Assembly: GCF_013407765.1 (NCBI RefSeq)
Contig: NZ_JACBZD010000002.1
Span: 1,064,001-1,128,000 of the forward strand
Length of the DNA: 64,000 nucleotides
Reading direction: 5' to 3'
Source: Allostreptomyces psammosilenae
GTDB lineage: Bacteria > Actinomycetota > Actinomycetes > Streptomycetales > Streptomycetaceae
The notes beneath the pieces were generated by a model. That model was not told where the DNA came from, made no database searches, and saw only the letters and a list, made by a program, of their open reading frames with translations. This document shows, in pieces, positions 1 through 8,900 of the stretch (positions within the stretch are counted from its first letter, which is position 1; every line of letters begins with the position of its first letter). The translations under genes and the position numbers were made by a program.

Positions 1-264
1 CGGGATGCCGGTGCCGGCGGCACCGGTGGACGTCGCCGTCCCGGTGCCGCGGGCGGCCGTGCCGGCCCCGGCGCCCGTACCCGTCGCCGTGCCCGTCGTT
101 CCGCCCGCCGCCGTGGAGCCCGCCGTCGTGGAGGCCGTCGTGGAGGCCGTCCCGCCGGTCGCCGCGGTGCCCGAGCCGGAGCCCCCCAGCGGCGCGCGGC
201 CGCACTCGTCGCAGAAACCGTCCTCGATCGTGCCCGAGCAGCCCGGTCGATCACACGCCGTCAT
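1..264 (-). CDS. pknG: PknG-like serine/threonine protein kinase, N-terminus only
   Basis: Only the first 88 codons lie in the window; the gene runs off the left edge. The protein begins MTACDRPGCSGTIEDGFC, followed by DECG, giving spaced cysteine pairs (C4, C9, then C18, C21) like the rubredoxin-type metal site that precedes the kinase domain in PknG. After that comes a low-complexity Thr/Gly/Ala linker. The kinase domain itself is not visible, so the assignment rests on the Cys motif and on the upstream genes: GlnH-like and GlnX-like proteins, the partners of mycobacterial pknG. In that family PknG is a soluble kinase controlling glutamate and 2-oxoglutarate metabolism through GarA/OdhI. 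The ATG is 80 bp after the preceding gene on the same strand, so it is likely the last gene of that operon. Confidence 0.72.
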   Translation of the reverse strand, partial: MTACDRPGCSGTIEDGFCDECGRAPLGGSGSGTAATGGTASTTASTTAGSTAAGGTTGTATGTGAGAGTAARGTGTATSTGAAGTGIP

Positions 265-343
265 CTCAGCCGTTCCCGTCCCACTCGCCCCACCGCCGGC
301 ACGACCGCCGGCGCCGCCACCGTCTCCACCGTCACCGTCACCG

Positions 344-1753
344 TCACCGCGGCCGCGCCAGCGCCTGCTGGTACCGCATCACCGCGGCCTCCGCCGCCCG
401 CAGGTCGCAGGGGGCGGTCCACAGCAGTTGCCGCGCGTGGTCGTAGCGCTCGATCAGCTCACGGTCCTCCACCCGCCCCTGACGCGCCGCCTTGGCGCGG
501 TACGCCTGGAGCAGCCCGCGCAGCTCCGCCCGCGCCGCCAGCGGGGCGCGCACCTCGGCCAGCGCCGCCCGGGCCCGCTCCAGCTCCCAGGCCGCCTCCC
601 GCTCCACGTCCTCCAGGAGCGGCTCCAGATCGGTCCACCGGCCGGCCCGGCGCAGCCGGTCCGCCGCCGCCAGCCGCTCGTGCAGGAACGTCGACGGGCG
701 GGGCAGCGCGGGCACGTCGGCCGCGGCGATCTTCGCCAGCACCTCGGCCCGCAGCGCCTGGGCGCTGGCGAGCGTGCCGTTCGCCTCGGCCACCGTGGCG
801 ACCACCCGCCGCAGCCGGTCCTCCGCCTCCTCGCGCAGCAGGAGCAGGCTCTGCACGTCGCCGCGCACCTCGTCCACGGCCCGCGCCAGCTGGTCGAAGC
901 GGGTGGTGTCGACGCGGCCGTGGGCCTCGCGCGGGTGGGCGGCGCGCCGCTCTCCGGGAACCGGGCCGAACCCGCCGGTCACCGCCCGCGCCCCGGTCGC
1001 CGCACCGTTCGCCGCCCCGTTCACCGTGCCGTTCGCCGCCTCCGGGGCGGTGCGCGGCAGCCAGAACGCCAGCGGGTCGCGCAGCACGGCGGCGCGCAGC
1101 CCCTCCAGGTCGGCGCGGATCGCCGCCAGCACCTCCCGGGGGAAGGCGTCCTCCGCCTCCGGCACCTGGTCCACCGGGGCGGACCAGCCGGCGGCGGGCG
1201 GGTCGGTGGCGCGGGCCGCCTGCGCTAGCGCCTCCACCCGGGTCAGCTCGGCCAGCAGCAGGTCGACCCGCGGCGGGAGGTCCGACCAGACCGCGTCCAC
1301 CGCGGCGACCAGGTCGGCCGCCTCCGTGTACCAGCCGCGCATGCGGTCCACGGTCTCCGCGAGGGTGAGGTCCTCGGTGGGGCGCTCCGGGCCGGTCAGC
1401 GTCCGCAGTTGTACCGGGTAGGTGATGCCGCTGAAGGACACCGACGGCCCGGTCAGCAGCTCGGTCAGCTCGGCCAGCTCGGCCGGTCCGGGCCGGCCCC
1501 GCCGCTGGCGCACCTGGTTGGCCGCCCGGATCGTCTCCCGGTAGGCGTCGAAGTACTGCCACAGCAGGTCCCAGTGGGCGCGGACCTGCTGCCAGCGCTC
1601 CTGGGTGGCGCCGCTCAGCCGGGCACCCTCCAGCAGGCGACGGCCCGGGTGCTGGTCCAGCGCGAGCAGCGAGGACTCCACGGCGTCCAGCTCACCGGTT
1701 AGCCGCTCCAGCGCCTCGTCCACCTCGTCCCGGCTCAGTACAGCTCCGGACAC
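344..1753 (-). CDS. Uncharacterised helical/coiled-coil protein inside the glnX-glnH-pknG operon
   Basis: This protein of about 469 residues has no signal peptide, no membrane segment and no recognised catalytic motif. It is rich in Ala, Glu, Arg and Leu with heptad-like stretches at the N-terminus (DEVDEALERLTGELDAVESS) and through the second half, separated by an Ala/Thr/Gly linker near residue 250. It is therefore probably a cytoplasmic, mostly helical scaffold. I chose the GTG at 1753, which lies 8 nt after AGGAGG; the upstream GTG at 1762 directly abuts the Shine-Dalgarno sequence and is less likely. It sits between the glutamate-binding protein gene (57 bp upstream) and pknG (80 bp downstream), so it is plausibly an adaptor linking sensor and kinase, but that is inference from position only. 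Confidence 0.8.
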   Translation of the reverse strand: MSGAVLSRDEVDEALERLTGELDAVESSLLALDQHPGRRLLEGARLSGATQERWQQVRAHWDLLWQYFDAYRETIRAANQVRQRRGRPGPAELAELTELLTGPSVSFSGITYPVQLRTLTGPERPTEDLTLAETVDRMRGWYTEAADLVAAVDAVWSDLPPRVDLLLAELTRVEALAQAARATDPPAAGWSAPVDQVPEAEDAFPREVLAAIRADLEGLRAAVLRDPLAFWLPRTAPEAANGTVNGAANGAATGARAVTGGFGPVPGERRAAHPREAHGRVDTTRFDQLARAVDEVRGDVQSLLLLREEAEDRLRRVVATVAEANGTLASAQALRAEVLAKIAAADVPALPRPSTFLHERLAAADRLRRAGRWTDLEPLLEDVEREAAWELERARAALAEVRAPLAARAELRGLLQAYRAKAARQGRVEDRELIERYDHARQLLWTAPCDLRAAEAAVMRYQQALARPR

Positions 1754-1819
1754 GCATCCCACCTCCTTTCGCGCCCGCGCCCTCTCGCGGCCGGCGTCCG
1801 TCCGTCTGGTTGCCGCGGG

Positions 1820-2866
1820 TCAGTCGTGCCACAGCGGGGCCGGCGGCGGCTCGGCGGGCCCCATGTGCTCCGCCAGCCAGAAGTCGTAGCTGGCCCGCCA
1901 GCTCTCCCCGGGCTCCGTGCTGTCGCTGGCGAACCACCGCTCCAGCACACCGTTGACCACGCGCAGCAGCGCCTGGTCGTCCCGGTCCACCACCACCCCG
2001 TACAGCTCCTCGGTGAGCAGCGGCCCGACCGCCTCCATCTGGGGGTCCTGCGCCGCCTGACCGGCCTGCAGGGCGCTGTCGCTCAGCGTGGCGTCCACCA
2101 GGCCGCGCTGCAGCCGGACCAGGCAGTCGAGCTGCTCGCCCGTGGTGACCACCTCGACCCGGTGCGCGGGATCCGCCAGCTCCGCCTCGCCGGTGGAGCC
2201 CTCCGCCGTGCACACCGGGCGTCCGGCCAGGTCCGCGATCGACGTGAAGCCCGAGCCCTTCGGGACGAGCAGCTGCTGCCCGGAGGTGAAGTAGGGCGTG
2301 GAGAAGTCGACGCCCTCGATCTCCTCGCGCTCGCAGGTACTGGTGACGGTGCGGACCATCAGGTCCACCTCGTTGTTCCGCAGCGCCTCGAAGCGCCGGG
2401 CGGTGGAGACGGTGCGGTACTCCACGGCGTCCTCGTCGCCGAGCAGCTCCTCGGCGATCGCCTTGACGATGTCGATGTCGAAGCCGACGAGCTGGCCGTC
2501 CGAGGCCTGGCGGTAGCCGAACAGGTAGCTGTTCTGGTCCACCCCGGCCACCAGCGTGCCGCGCTGCACGATCTCCTCGACGTCGGGGCCCTCGATCGGC
2601 CCGTCCGGGTTCAGGCTGATCCGCGGGTCGCAGTCGTCCGCCGCGGCGGCCGGGACCGCGGCGGCCGAGCCGGCCGCCGCCGCGGCGGGCGCCACGCTCC
2701 TCGGGGAGGGCGCGCCGGCGGCCACCCCCGGCAGCACGGCCAGCGCCACCGCCAGCGCGGCGGCCGACCGGCCGCGGCGGCCCACCCCGCCCCGCCGGGC
2801 AGCCCGCGGCCCGGCGTCCGCCGCGGCCCCCGCGCTCGGGTACCCCTCAGCCTCGCCCGTCGCCAT
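1820..2866 (-). CDS. glnH: Extracellular glutamate/amino-acid-binding protein (GlnH-like, SBP family 3)
   Basis: This is a periplasmic-type binding protein of about 348 residues. After an Arg-rich start and a hydrophobic segment (AAALAVALAVLPGVAAGAP) the mature part shows family-3 features: GTLVAGVDQNSYLFGYR, then GQLVGFDIDIVKAIAEELLG, and VDLMVRTVTSTCEREE. No lipobox Cys follows the signal segment, so unlike mycobacterial GlnH it does not look like a lipoprotein. In the GlnX/GlnH/PknG system the protein is thought to bind Asp/Glu outside the cell and signal through GlnX rather than drive uptake; no ABC permease is nearby. The start is uncertain: ATG 2866 follows GGCGAGGGTG, while an ATG at 2914 lacks a ribosome site. 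It begins about 65 bp after the glnX-like gene. Confidence 0.8.
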   Translation of the reverse strand: MATGEAEGYPSAGAAADAGPRAARRGGVGRRGRSAAALAVALAVLPGVAAGAPSPRSVAPAAAAAGSAAAVPAAAADDCDPRISLNPDGPIEGPDVEEIVQRGTLVAGVDQNSYLFGYRQASDGQLVGFDIDIVKAIAEELLGDEDAVEYRTVSTARRFEALRNNEVDLMVRTVTSTCEREEIEGVDFSTPYFTSGQQLLVPKGSGFTSIADLAGRPVCTAEGSTGEAELADPAHRVEVVTTGEQLDCLVRLQRGLVDATLSDSALQAGQAAQDPQMEAVGPLLTEELYGVVVDRDDQALLRVVNGVLERWFASDSTEPGESWRASYDFWLAEHMGPAEPPPAPLWHD

Positions 2867-2930
2867 CACCCTCGCCGCCCCCTCTCGTCCTCGCCATCGC
2901 CCCGCTCCCGCCATCGACGCGGCACCGCCG

Positions 2931-4577
2931 TCACCGGTACTCGGCCAACCGGCGGTTCAGGCCGACCAGACCGCTCGTCCCGGCGAGCGCCGCCAGCGCC
3001 ACCAGGGCCGGCGCCAGGCCGGCCAGAGCCGCCTGCCCGCTCGCCGAGTACCGGTCGAACTGCCCGTACTCGTGCTGGATCGCCTCCCCCAGCGCCTGGT
3101 CCAGCGCGGCGAAGGCCGTGGTGGCGGTGAGATCGGTCAGCTCCACGGGCTCCGCCGGCGCTGCCCCGTCCTCCTCCGGTCCCGGCTGCGCGGTGGCCCC
3201 CACGAGCTCCACCGCCTCGGGGTACTCGCCGTTGTCGTCCTTGGCGCGGATGTGCTGGTGTACCACCCGCCAGTCGAGCATCGCCTGATCCGCCCGGGCC
3301 ACCAGCTCCCGGCCGGCGCCGTCCTCGGCGAGGCCGGCCGCGTCGCCCAGTCCGCCGCCGAGCGGCTGGGCGGCGTACTCCTCCCGGAGCGCCTCCAGGT
3401 CCGGGTCCGGCCCGCTGCCGGCCACCGCCTCACGGCCGTCCAGCAGGGCGGTCCGGTCGACGAAGTCCGCCTCGAAGTCCGCTCCGGCACCGCGCAGCAC
3501 CAGCGTCATGTTCTCCGCGCCGCGGGCCTGCAGGGCCTCGGCGCGGGCCGTGGTCAGGGTCCGCACCGAGGCGAACGCCTGCTCCTCGCTGCGCTGCAGC
3601 CGCTCCGAGGAGACCAGCCCGGCCGTCACCAGCCACGCCACCGTGCCCAGCACCAGGACGGTGGCGCCGGCCAGGCCCGGGTTGAGCACCCGGTGGGTGT
3701 GCCGGAACAGCCACAGCTGGGAGCGGCCGAGCAGCGCGAGCGCGGCGACGCCCAGCAGCACGGCCGCCCACGGCACCTCGGTCGCCCGCTCCTGGTCCTG
3801 CCGCACCTGGTCCGACTGCACCCGGTACAGCTGCTCCGCGGCCGGCAGGATGGTGTCGCGCATCAGCTGCGAGGCGGTGCGCAGGTAGGCGCCGCCCAGC
3901 GGGAAGTCCTGCCGGTTGTTGGCCCGCGCCGTCTCCACCAGCCCGGTGTAGACGGGCAGCTGGCTGTTCAGGACGCACACCTGCTCCCGCGCGCCGCCGG
4001 AGCCGTCCGCGCAGTCGGCGACCGTGGCGGGCGGCACGGCCCAGGCCCCCGGGTCCGCCGTGGCGTCCGGGCCGGCGGTGGGCCGTCCGGAGGCGGGCGG
4101 GGGCGCGGCGGCGGTCGGCGCGGAGAGCGACTCCGCCGCCCGCACGATGTACTCGGCGGCCCGGGCGATGTCCTCGTCGTAGCGCTGCCGCAGTTCCGGC
4201 GGCGCGACGCTGCCGGCCAGGAACGCGGCCGAGGCCGCGGCGTCGGCGTCCGCGAGCAGCCGGTGTATCTCCCCCGCGTCCGTGCTCAGGCGGGCGTTCT
4301 CCCGCAGGTCGGCCGCGGCCGACTGCCGGGCGGCCACCGACATGGCGCCCAGCACCGCGAACGCCGACAGCACCAGCACCAGCCCGGTCGCGTAGCCGCG
4401 CAGCCGCCCCGGGGTGGTGTGCGGCAGGACCGCCCGCAGCCAGCGGGGCAGGCGGGGCCCGTCCGGCGCGCCGCCGCCCGTCGCGGGCGAGCGCCCCGGC
4501 CGCCGCGGGGCGGGCACGGCCGGGGACGCCGGGCCGGCCGTCACTACGGGAGCCGCCGCGCCGGGTGCCGTGGTCAC
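2931..4577 (-). CDS. glnX: GlnX-like transmembrane sensor of the GlnX-GlnH-PknG pathway
   Basis: This membrane protein of about 548 residues has a Pro/Ala-rich cytoplasmic N-terminus, a first membrane helix (GLVLVLSAFAVLGAMSVAA), an extracellular helical region (LSTDAGEIHRLLADADAAAS), two central hydrophobic segments (AAVLLGVAALALLG and ATVLVLGTVAWLVTAGLV), a second extracellular region, and a C-terminal helix (LAPALVALAALAGTSGLVGL). This duplicated TM-loop-TM plan resembles chemoreceptor-type sensors and matches what is known of GlnX, which relays GlnH ligand state to PknG. GTG 4577 is preferred because it overlaps the stop of a 24-codon ORF that carries a strong ribosome site (GTGA overlap); an in-frame ATG exists at 4628. 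The first operon gene, it reads away from the HNH endonuclease gene. Confidence 0.78.
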   Translation of the reverse strand: MTTAPGAAAPVVTAGPASPAVPAPRRPGRSPATGGGAPDGPRLPRWLRAVLPHTTPGRLRGYATGLVLVLSAFAVLGAMSVAARQSAAADLRENARLSTDAGEIHRLLADADAAASAAFLAGSVAPPELRQRYDEDIARAAEYIVRAAESLSAPTAAAPPPASGRPTAGPDATADPGAWAVPPATVADCADGSGGAREQVCVLNSQLPVYTGLVETARANNRQDFPLGGAYLRTASQLMRDTILPAAEQLYRVQSDQVRQDQERATEVPWAAVLLGVAALALLGRSQLWLFRHTHRVLNPGLAGATVLVLGTVAWLVTAGLVSSERLQRSEEQAFASVRTLTTARAEALQARGAENMTLVLRGAGADFEADFVDRTALLDGREAVAGSGPDPDLEALREEYAAQPLGGGLGDAAGLAEDGAGRELVARADQAMLDWRVVHQHIRAKDDNGEYPEAVELVGATAQPGPEEDGAAPAEPVELTDLTATTAFAALDQALGEAIQHEYGQFDRYSASGQAALAGLAPALVALAALAGTSGLVGLNRRLAEYR

Positions 4578-4648
4578 GCGCGCCCCCCGTCCCGCCCGGC
4601 GCCGGACGCGCGGAGCACCCGGCCCCATCCCTCGCGGTGCCGTGTCAT
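4574..4648 (-). CDS. Candidate 24-residue leader ORF coupled to the glnX-like gene
   Basis: The ATG at 4648 follows GGGAGGGG with a 5-nt spacer, the best ribosome site in the region. The frame encodes a basic peptide beginning MTRHREGWGRVLRASG and ends in a TGA that overlaps the GTG start of the glnX-like gene by the classic GTGA arrangement. Either it is a translational-coupling leader or the true glnX start is elsewhere. No homology can be judged at this length. Confidence 0.35.
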   Translation of the reverse strand: MTRHREGWGRVLRASGAGRDGGRA

Positions 4649-5027
4649 GGCGTCCCCTCCCATGCCGCTCCTCGGCCGCCAGTATGCGGCCCGTTCGTAC
4701 CCGCCAGGCACCGCTTTCCGCCCCCGCGGGGACGCGTTTCGGCCACGGCCGGCCACCGGCCACCCCCTGCCGCCCCCGGTGTTCCCCGCCCCGACGGAGC
4801 CGGAACGCCGGGCGGGACCGCCATGGCCGCGCCGATCCGCTTCCTACCCCACTCGTCTGGCACGGACGCCGATCCTCCCCGGGCCGGTTGCGCACCGTAC
4901 GCGACCGCCGGGTGAACAACGGATGTCATGCGTGGACATCTGCTGGCGGGGATCGGGCAACTACGGCCACACTGGGAGAGATCGTCCCGGCGCGAGCCAC
5001 GCGCCGCCGGCGGATAAGGAGGCATTC
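4649..5027. other. Divergent intergenic region between glnX operon and HNH gene
   Basis: This stretch of about 380 bp must hold promoters for both directions, but no hexamer pair stands out. The only structured element seen is an interrupted palindrome GATGTC-N7-GACATC at 4922-4940, about 90 bp before the HNH gene, which could be a protein-binding site. AAGGAGG at 5016-5022 is the HNH ribosome site. Confidence 0.4.
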
Positions 5028-5603
5028 GTGCCGCATGTCCTCGTCCTGAACGCGTCACACGAACCGCTCGGGGTCGTGTCGATGCGCCGAGCCCTGGTGC
5101 TGGTGCTCACCCAGAAGGCGGTGTGCCTGGAGGAGTCAGGCGCGGTCGTCCGTGGCGCCACCCACACCCTCCCCGTGCCCAGCGTGGTACGCCTGACCCG
5201 CTTCGTCCGCATCCCCTACCGCGGACCGGTCCCGCTCACCAGGCGGGCGCTGTTCGCCCGGGACCACGGGCGCTGCGTCTACTGCGGGGCCGTCGCCACC
5301 AGCGTCGACCACGTCGTGCCCCGCAGCCGCGGCGGCACCCACACCTGGGACAACGTGGTGGCGGCCTGCCGCAGCTGCAACCACCTCAAGGCCGACCGGC
5401 CCATCACCGAGCTGGGATGGCGGATCCGTCCGGCCCCCGCCCCACCGCACGGGCTGGCCTGGCGCATCATCGGCACGGGGCACCGCGACCCCCGCTGGCT
5501 GCCCTACTTGCGCCCCTACGGCGGCGACCAGTACGTGGCCTCCCGCCGGGCGGCGACGGCGGCGCTGCGCGAGGGAGCCGAGCTGGACGGCATCGGGGCC
5601 TGA
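5028..5603 (+). CDS. HNH endonuclease family protein
   Basis: This 191-residue cytoplasmic protein ends in a complete HNH nuclease fold. C83-x2-C86 (CVYCG) and C114-x2-C117 (CRSCN) form the zinc knuckles, and D94-H95, N109 and N118 supply the ββα-metal catalytic residues in VDHVVPRSRGG and WDNVVAACRSCN. The N-terminal half (VLVLNASHEPLGVVSMRRAL) is typical of the actinobacterial housekeeping HNH proteins of about 170-190 residues, whose substrate is not established. GTG 5028 lies 5 nt after AAGGAGG, so the long open frame upstream is not coding. It is monocistronic, divergent from glnX and convergent with the GH84-type gene. Nothing suggests a partner methylase. Confidence 0.87.
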   Translation: MPHVLVLNASHEPLGVVSMRRALVLVLTQKAVCLEESGAVVRGATHTLPVPSVVRLTRFVRIPYRGPVPLTRRALFARDHGRCVYCGAVATSVDHVVPRSRGGTHTWDNVVAACRSCNHLKADRPITELGWRIRPAPAPPHGLAWRIIGTGHRDPRWLPYLRPYGGDQYVASRRAATAALREGAELDGIGA

Positions 5604-5904
5604 CACCGGGGCGGAGTCCGGCCGGCGGGACGGCCCGTCCCGGTAGCCGGACCCCGGCGCTTCCCCCGAGGCGCCGGACCCCGGCGGGAACGCCCGGGCA
5701 CTCCGCCGCCATCCCCCTCCGGAGGCGGGGAGCCGCCCGGGCGTCAGCAGGTAAGACGCGCTGCGCCGCGTTTGGTTGCACCCGCCGGAGGATCCACCGA
5801 GGGGGGACTTCCGTACGTAGCGGTAACCCCCGCTCGCCCCGAGCAGTGGTGACACACGGTGGCCACCGCCGGCGACTGGGAGGCTCCGGCCGGGGCCCCG
5901 GCTG
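5604..5904. other. Intergenic region between convergent genes, hairpins only
   Basis: This 301-bp gap separates the HNH gene from the end of the glycosidase gene. It contains an inverted repeat CCGGCGC-N10-GCGCCGG at 5654-5677 and a 14-bp palindrome GCCGGGGCCCCGGC at 5889-5902 just past the glycosidase stop. Either could terminate transcription, although neither has a T-tract. No gene is seen. Confidence 0.45.
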
Positions 5905-8900
5905 TCACTCGGCGACCGCCCGCACCTCGACGTCCACCAGCGAGTAGCCGAACTTGGTGGCCCGCCGCACGCCCTGCACCCGGACGAACCGGGTGTCGGC
6001 CGCGTCCATCCGGACCGTCTCCACCCCGCCGCGCCCATCGGTCACGGTGGCCGCCGTCCGCCACTGCCGCCCGTCCGAGGACACCTCGATCCGGTAGGCC
6101 GCCGCGTAGGCGTCCTGCCAGCGCAGCACCACCTCGCCCACCCGCCGCGGGCGCCCCAGGTCCAGCAGCAGCCAGGCGTCGTCGTCGGCCGGGGAGGACC
6201 ACCGCGTCAGCGGGTCGCCGTCCACCGCCGCGGCGGCCGGGAAGTCCGGCGTCTCGTCCCCGGACGAGGTGGCCCCGGCCTCCGCCGCGAGGTCGCGCGA
6301 GCCCACCGCCGGATACGCCCCCACCGTCACCACCTGCTCCACCACCCGGCCCTCCGCCTCCAGGCGCACCACCAGCCGGCGCTCCCCGGAGGGCGCGTCG
6401 GCGGCGGCCACCACCTCGACCGGCACCAGCAGCGAGCCGCCCCGCGGCAGCGTCACCCGCTCCGGCGCGGAGGCCGTCACGCCCGTGCCGTCCACCGACA
6501 CACGCACCGCCACCTCGACGTCGCGGGCCGCCGCCGAGGTCAGCCGCAGCGGCACCCGCACCGGGTCGCCGCCGATCAGCGGCTGCGCCCGCGCGCTCTC
6601 TGCCCGCGCGTACACGCCGGGGGTGTCCGCGTAGCGCGGCACGACCTCGAAGAGCTGGAGCCCGTCAGTGCCCTCCGGCCAGGTCACCCGCACCGCGTCC
6701 ACCCGCACGTCGGCGGCGTCCCACTCGTTCCAGCCGCCGCTCAGCTCACCCAGCTCCCGCCAGGAGCCGTCGGCGGCACGCACCTCCACCCGGGCCGGCG
6801 GCACCGCGTCGGCGTCCAGGCGCGGATCGGCGGGGGCGGCCGCCACCGCGAGCCGCTCCAGCGGCCGCTCCTCGGACAGCCGCACCACCAGCGCCGAGCC
6901 GTCCGCCGTCACCGGGAACGCCGTGCCGAGGTCGCCGTCCACCGCGCGCCTCGGCCCCGCGGCGTCGTCGCCCGACACGGTCGGCCACGCGCCCTCCGCC
7001 GGGGCGTCCGGCGGGATGTCCGCCGGGACCTCTGGCGCGACGTCCGGCGGGACCTCCGCGGGCCGGCCCTGCGCGCCGCCGTCCTCCGCGCCCTCCGCGG
7101 CGGCGCCGTCGGCGGGACGCCCCTCGGTCGGCTGGTCGTCGGCGGGCACGGGGACCACCTGGGCCCGCAGGCCCACGGCGTCCGGCGCCCGCACGGCGAA
7201 CTCACGGACCGCCACCGCGTGGTCCTGCGCCGCCGTCGCCCGCAGCCGCAGGTACCGCGCCGCCGTGCCCTCCGGCAGCGTCACCTCCACCGTCTCCGAG
7301 CCGCTGACCCGCCCCGCGCTCAGCCACCCCCCGGCGCCGTCGGAGTACTCCAGCTCCGCCTCCACCAGCACGTCGCCCGCCCCCGGGTCGCCGGGCACGC
7401 CGCTGCCCAGATCCACCCGGACCGCCTCCACCGGGCGCACCGTGCCCAGGTCCACGCCGACGGCGTCGCCCGGCTGCGGCGCCGTGCCCGACCAGTAATA
7501 GGTGTCCGAGCGGCCGTCCACCATCGCCTCCGGGCCGTGGTCCTGGGCCTGCGGCATGGTGGTCGTCGCCCGGCGGCCGTCCCCGGCCACCCCGGCCCAG
7601 GCGTCGTGCCGGGCCAGCACCCGCTCCACGAACGCGTCCAGCACCCCGACCCCGACCTCCTGCGGGGTCTCGGCCAGCCGCCGCGCCGCCCGCTGCGCGG
7701 CCAGCCGCTGCCGCCAGGCCTCCGCGCCGTCCCCGCCGCGCAGCGCGGTCAGCGCGTCCACGGCGGCCACCCCGGCCTCGCCCCGTCCCGCCAGCTCCTC
7801 CAGCCACGGCCCTACCTCCCGGGCCAGCTCCCCGTCCGCCAACCCGGCCAGCGCCTCCGGGACGGTGCCCAGCTCCGCGAGGTCGGCGCGCAGCGCCCGC
7901 GCGGCCTCCGCCAGCGGCGCGTCGGCACCGGAGGCGCCCGAGGCGGAGGTGGCTTCGGCCTCCTCCAGCGCGGCGATCCGGGCGGCCAGCGGGGAGGACT
8001 CCTCCTCGCGCAGCGGCGAGGAGGCGCTGTTCTCGGCGAGCAGCCGCAGCGCCCGCTCGGCGGCCGGATCCCCGCCGGCCAGCCGCCGCAGCGCCACCTC
8101 CCACGACGCCTGCGCGTCGTACCCCTCCGGGTTCCAGGCGAAGTCCCCGCTGGTGGACAGCGCGATCCGGGAGGCCACCGGCTGCGCCATGGCGTTCGCC
8201 AGCAGCGCCGCCGACCCGGTGGCCACCTCCGGCGCGCGCCCGGTGTACGGGCCGAGGAAGAGCCGCCCGGAGTCGTAGTCGTTGACCGGGTAGTCGTCCA
8301 TGGTCACCAGCGGGTGGCCGACGGCCGCGCGGGCCTCCGCCACCTGCTCGGCGGTGATCTCGGCCGGCACCACGCCGACACCCGTCCAGGCGACCCGCAC
8401 CGAGGGGTGCAGCGCCTCGGCCAGCGCCGTGCGGTACTCGGTGGCGCCGTCCTGGTGGTGCTCGGTCGGCAGCAGCCACAGCGAGGGCGCCTGCGGATGC
8501 CGGGCGGTCAGCCGCTCCCACACCTCGCCCACCAGGTGCGCCTGGGCGCGCGCGGCGGCCGTCGGACCGCTGCCGAACAGCTCGCCGTCGGTGCCGCAGT
8601 GCCACTCGCTGTAGCTGACGTCCTGGAACTGGATCTGGAAGCGGCGCACGCCGAGCTCCCACAGCGACTCCAGCTTGGCGGTCAGCGCCTCGGCGTCGGC
8701 CGCGGAGCCGTGGCAGATCGACTGCCCCGGGGCCACCGCCCAGATCAGCTCCACGTGGTTGGCCCGCGCCCGTGCCACCAGCTCCCGCACCTCGTCGGCG
8801 CGGTCCGCCGGGTACGGCTCGCGCCAGCGGGCGCGGCGGTAGGGATCGTCGGCGGGCGCGTAGAGGTAGGCGTTCTGCTTCGTCGAGCCGAGGAAGTCCA

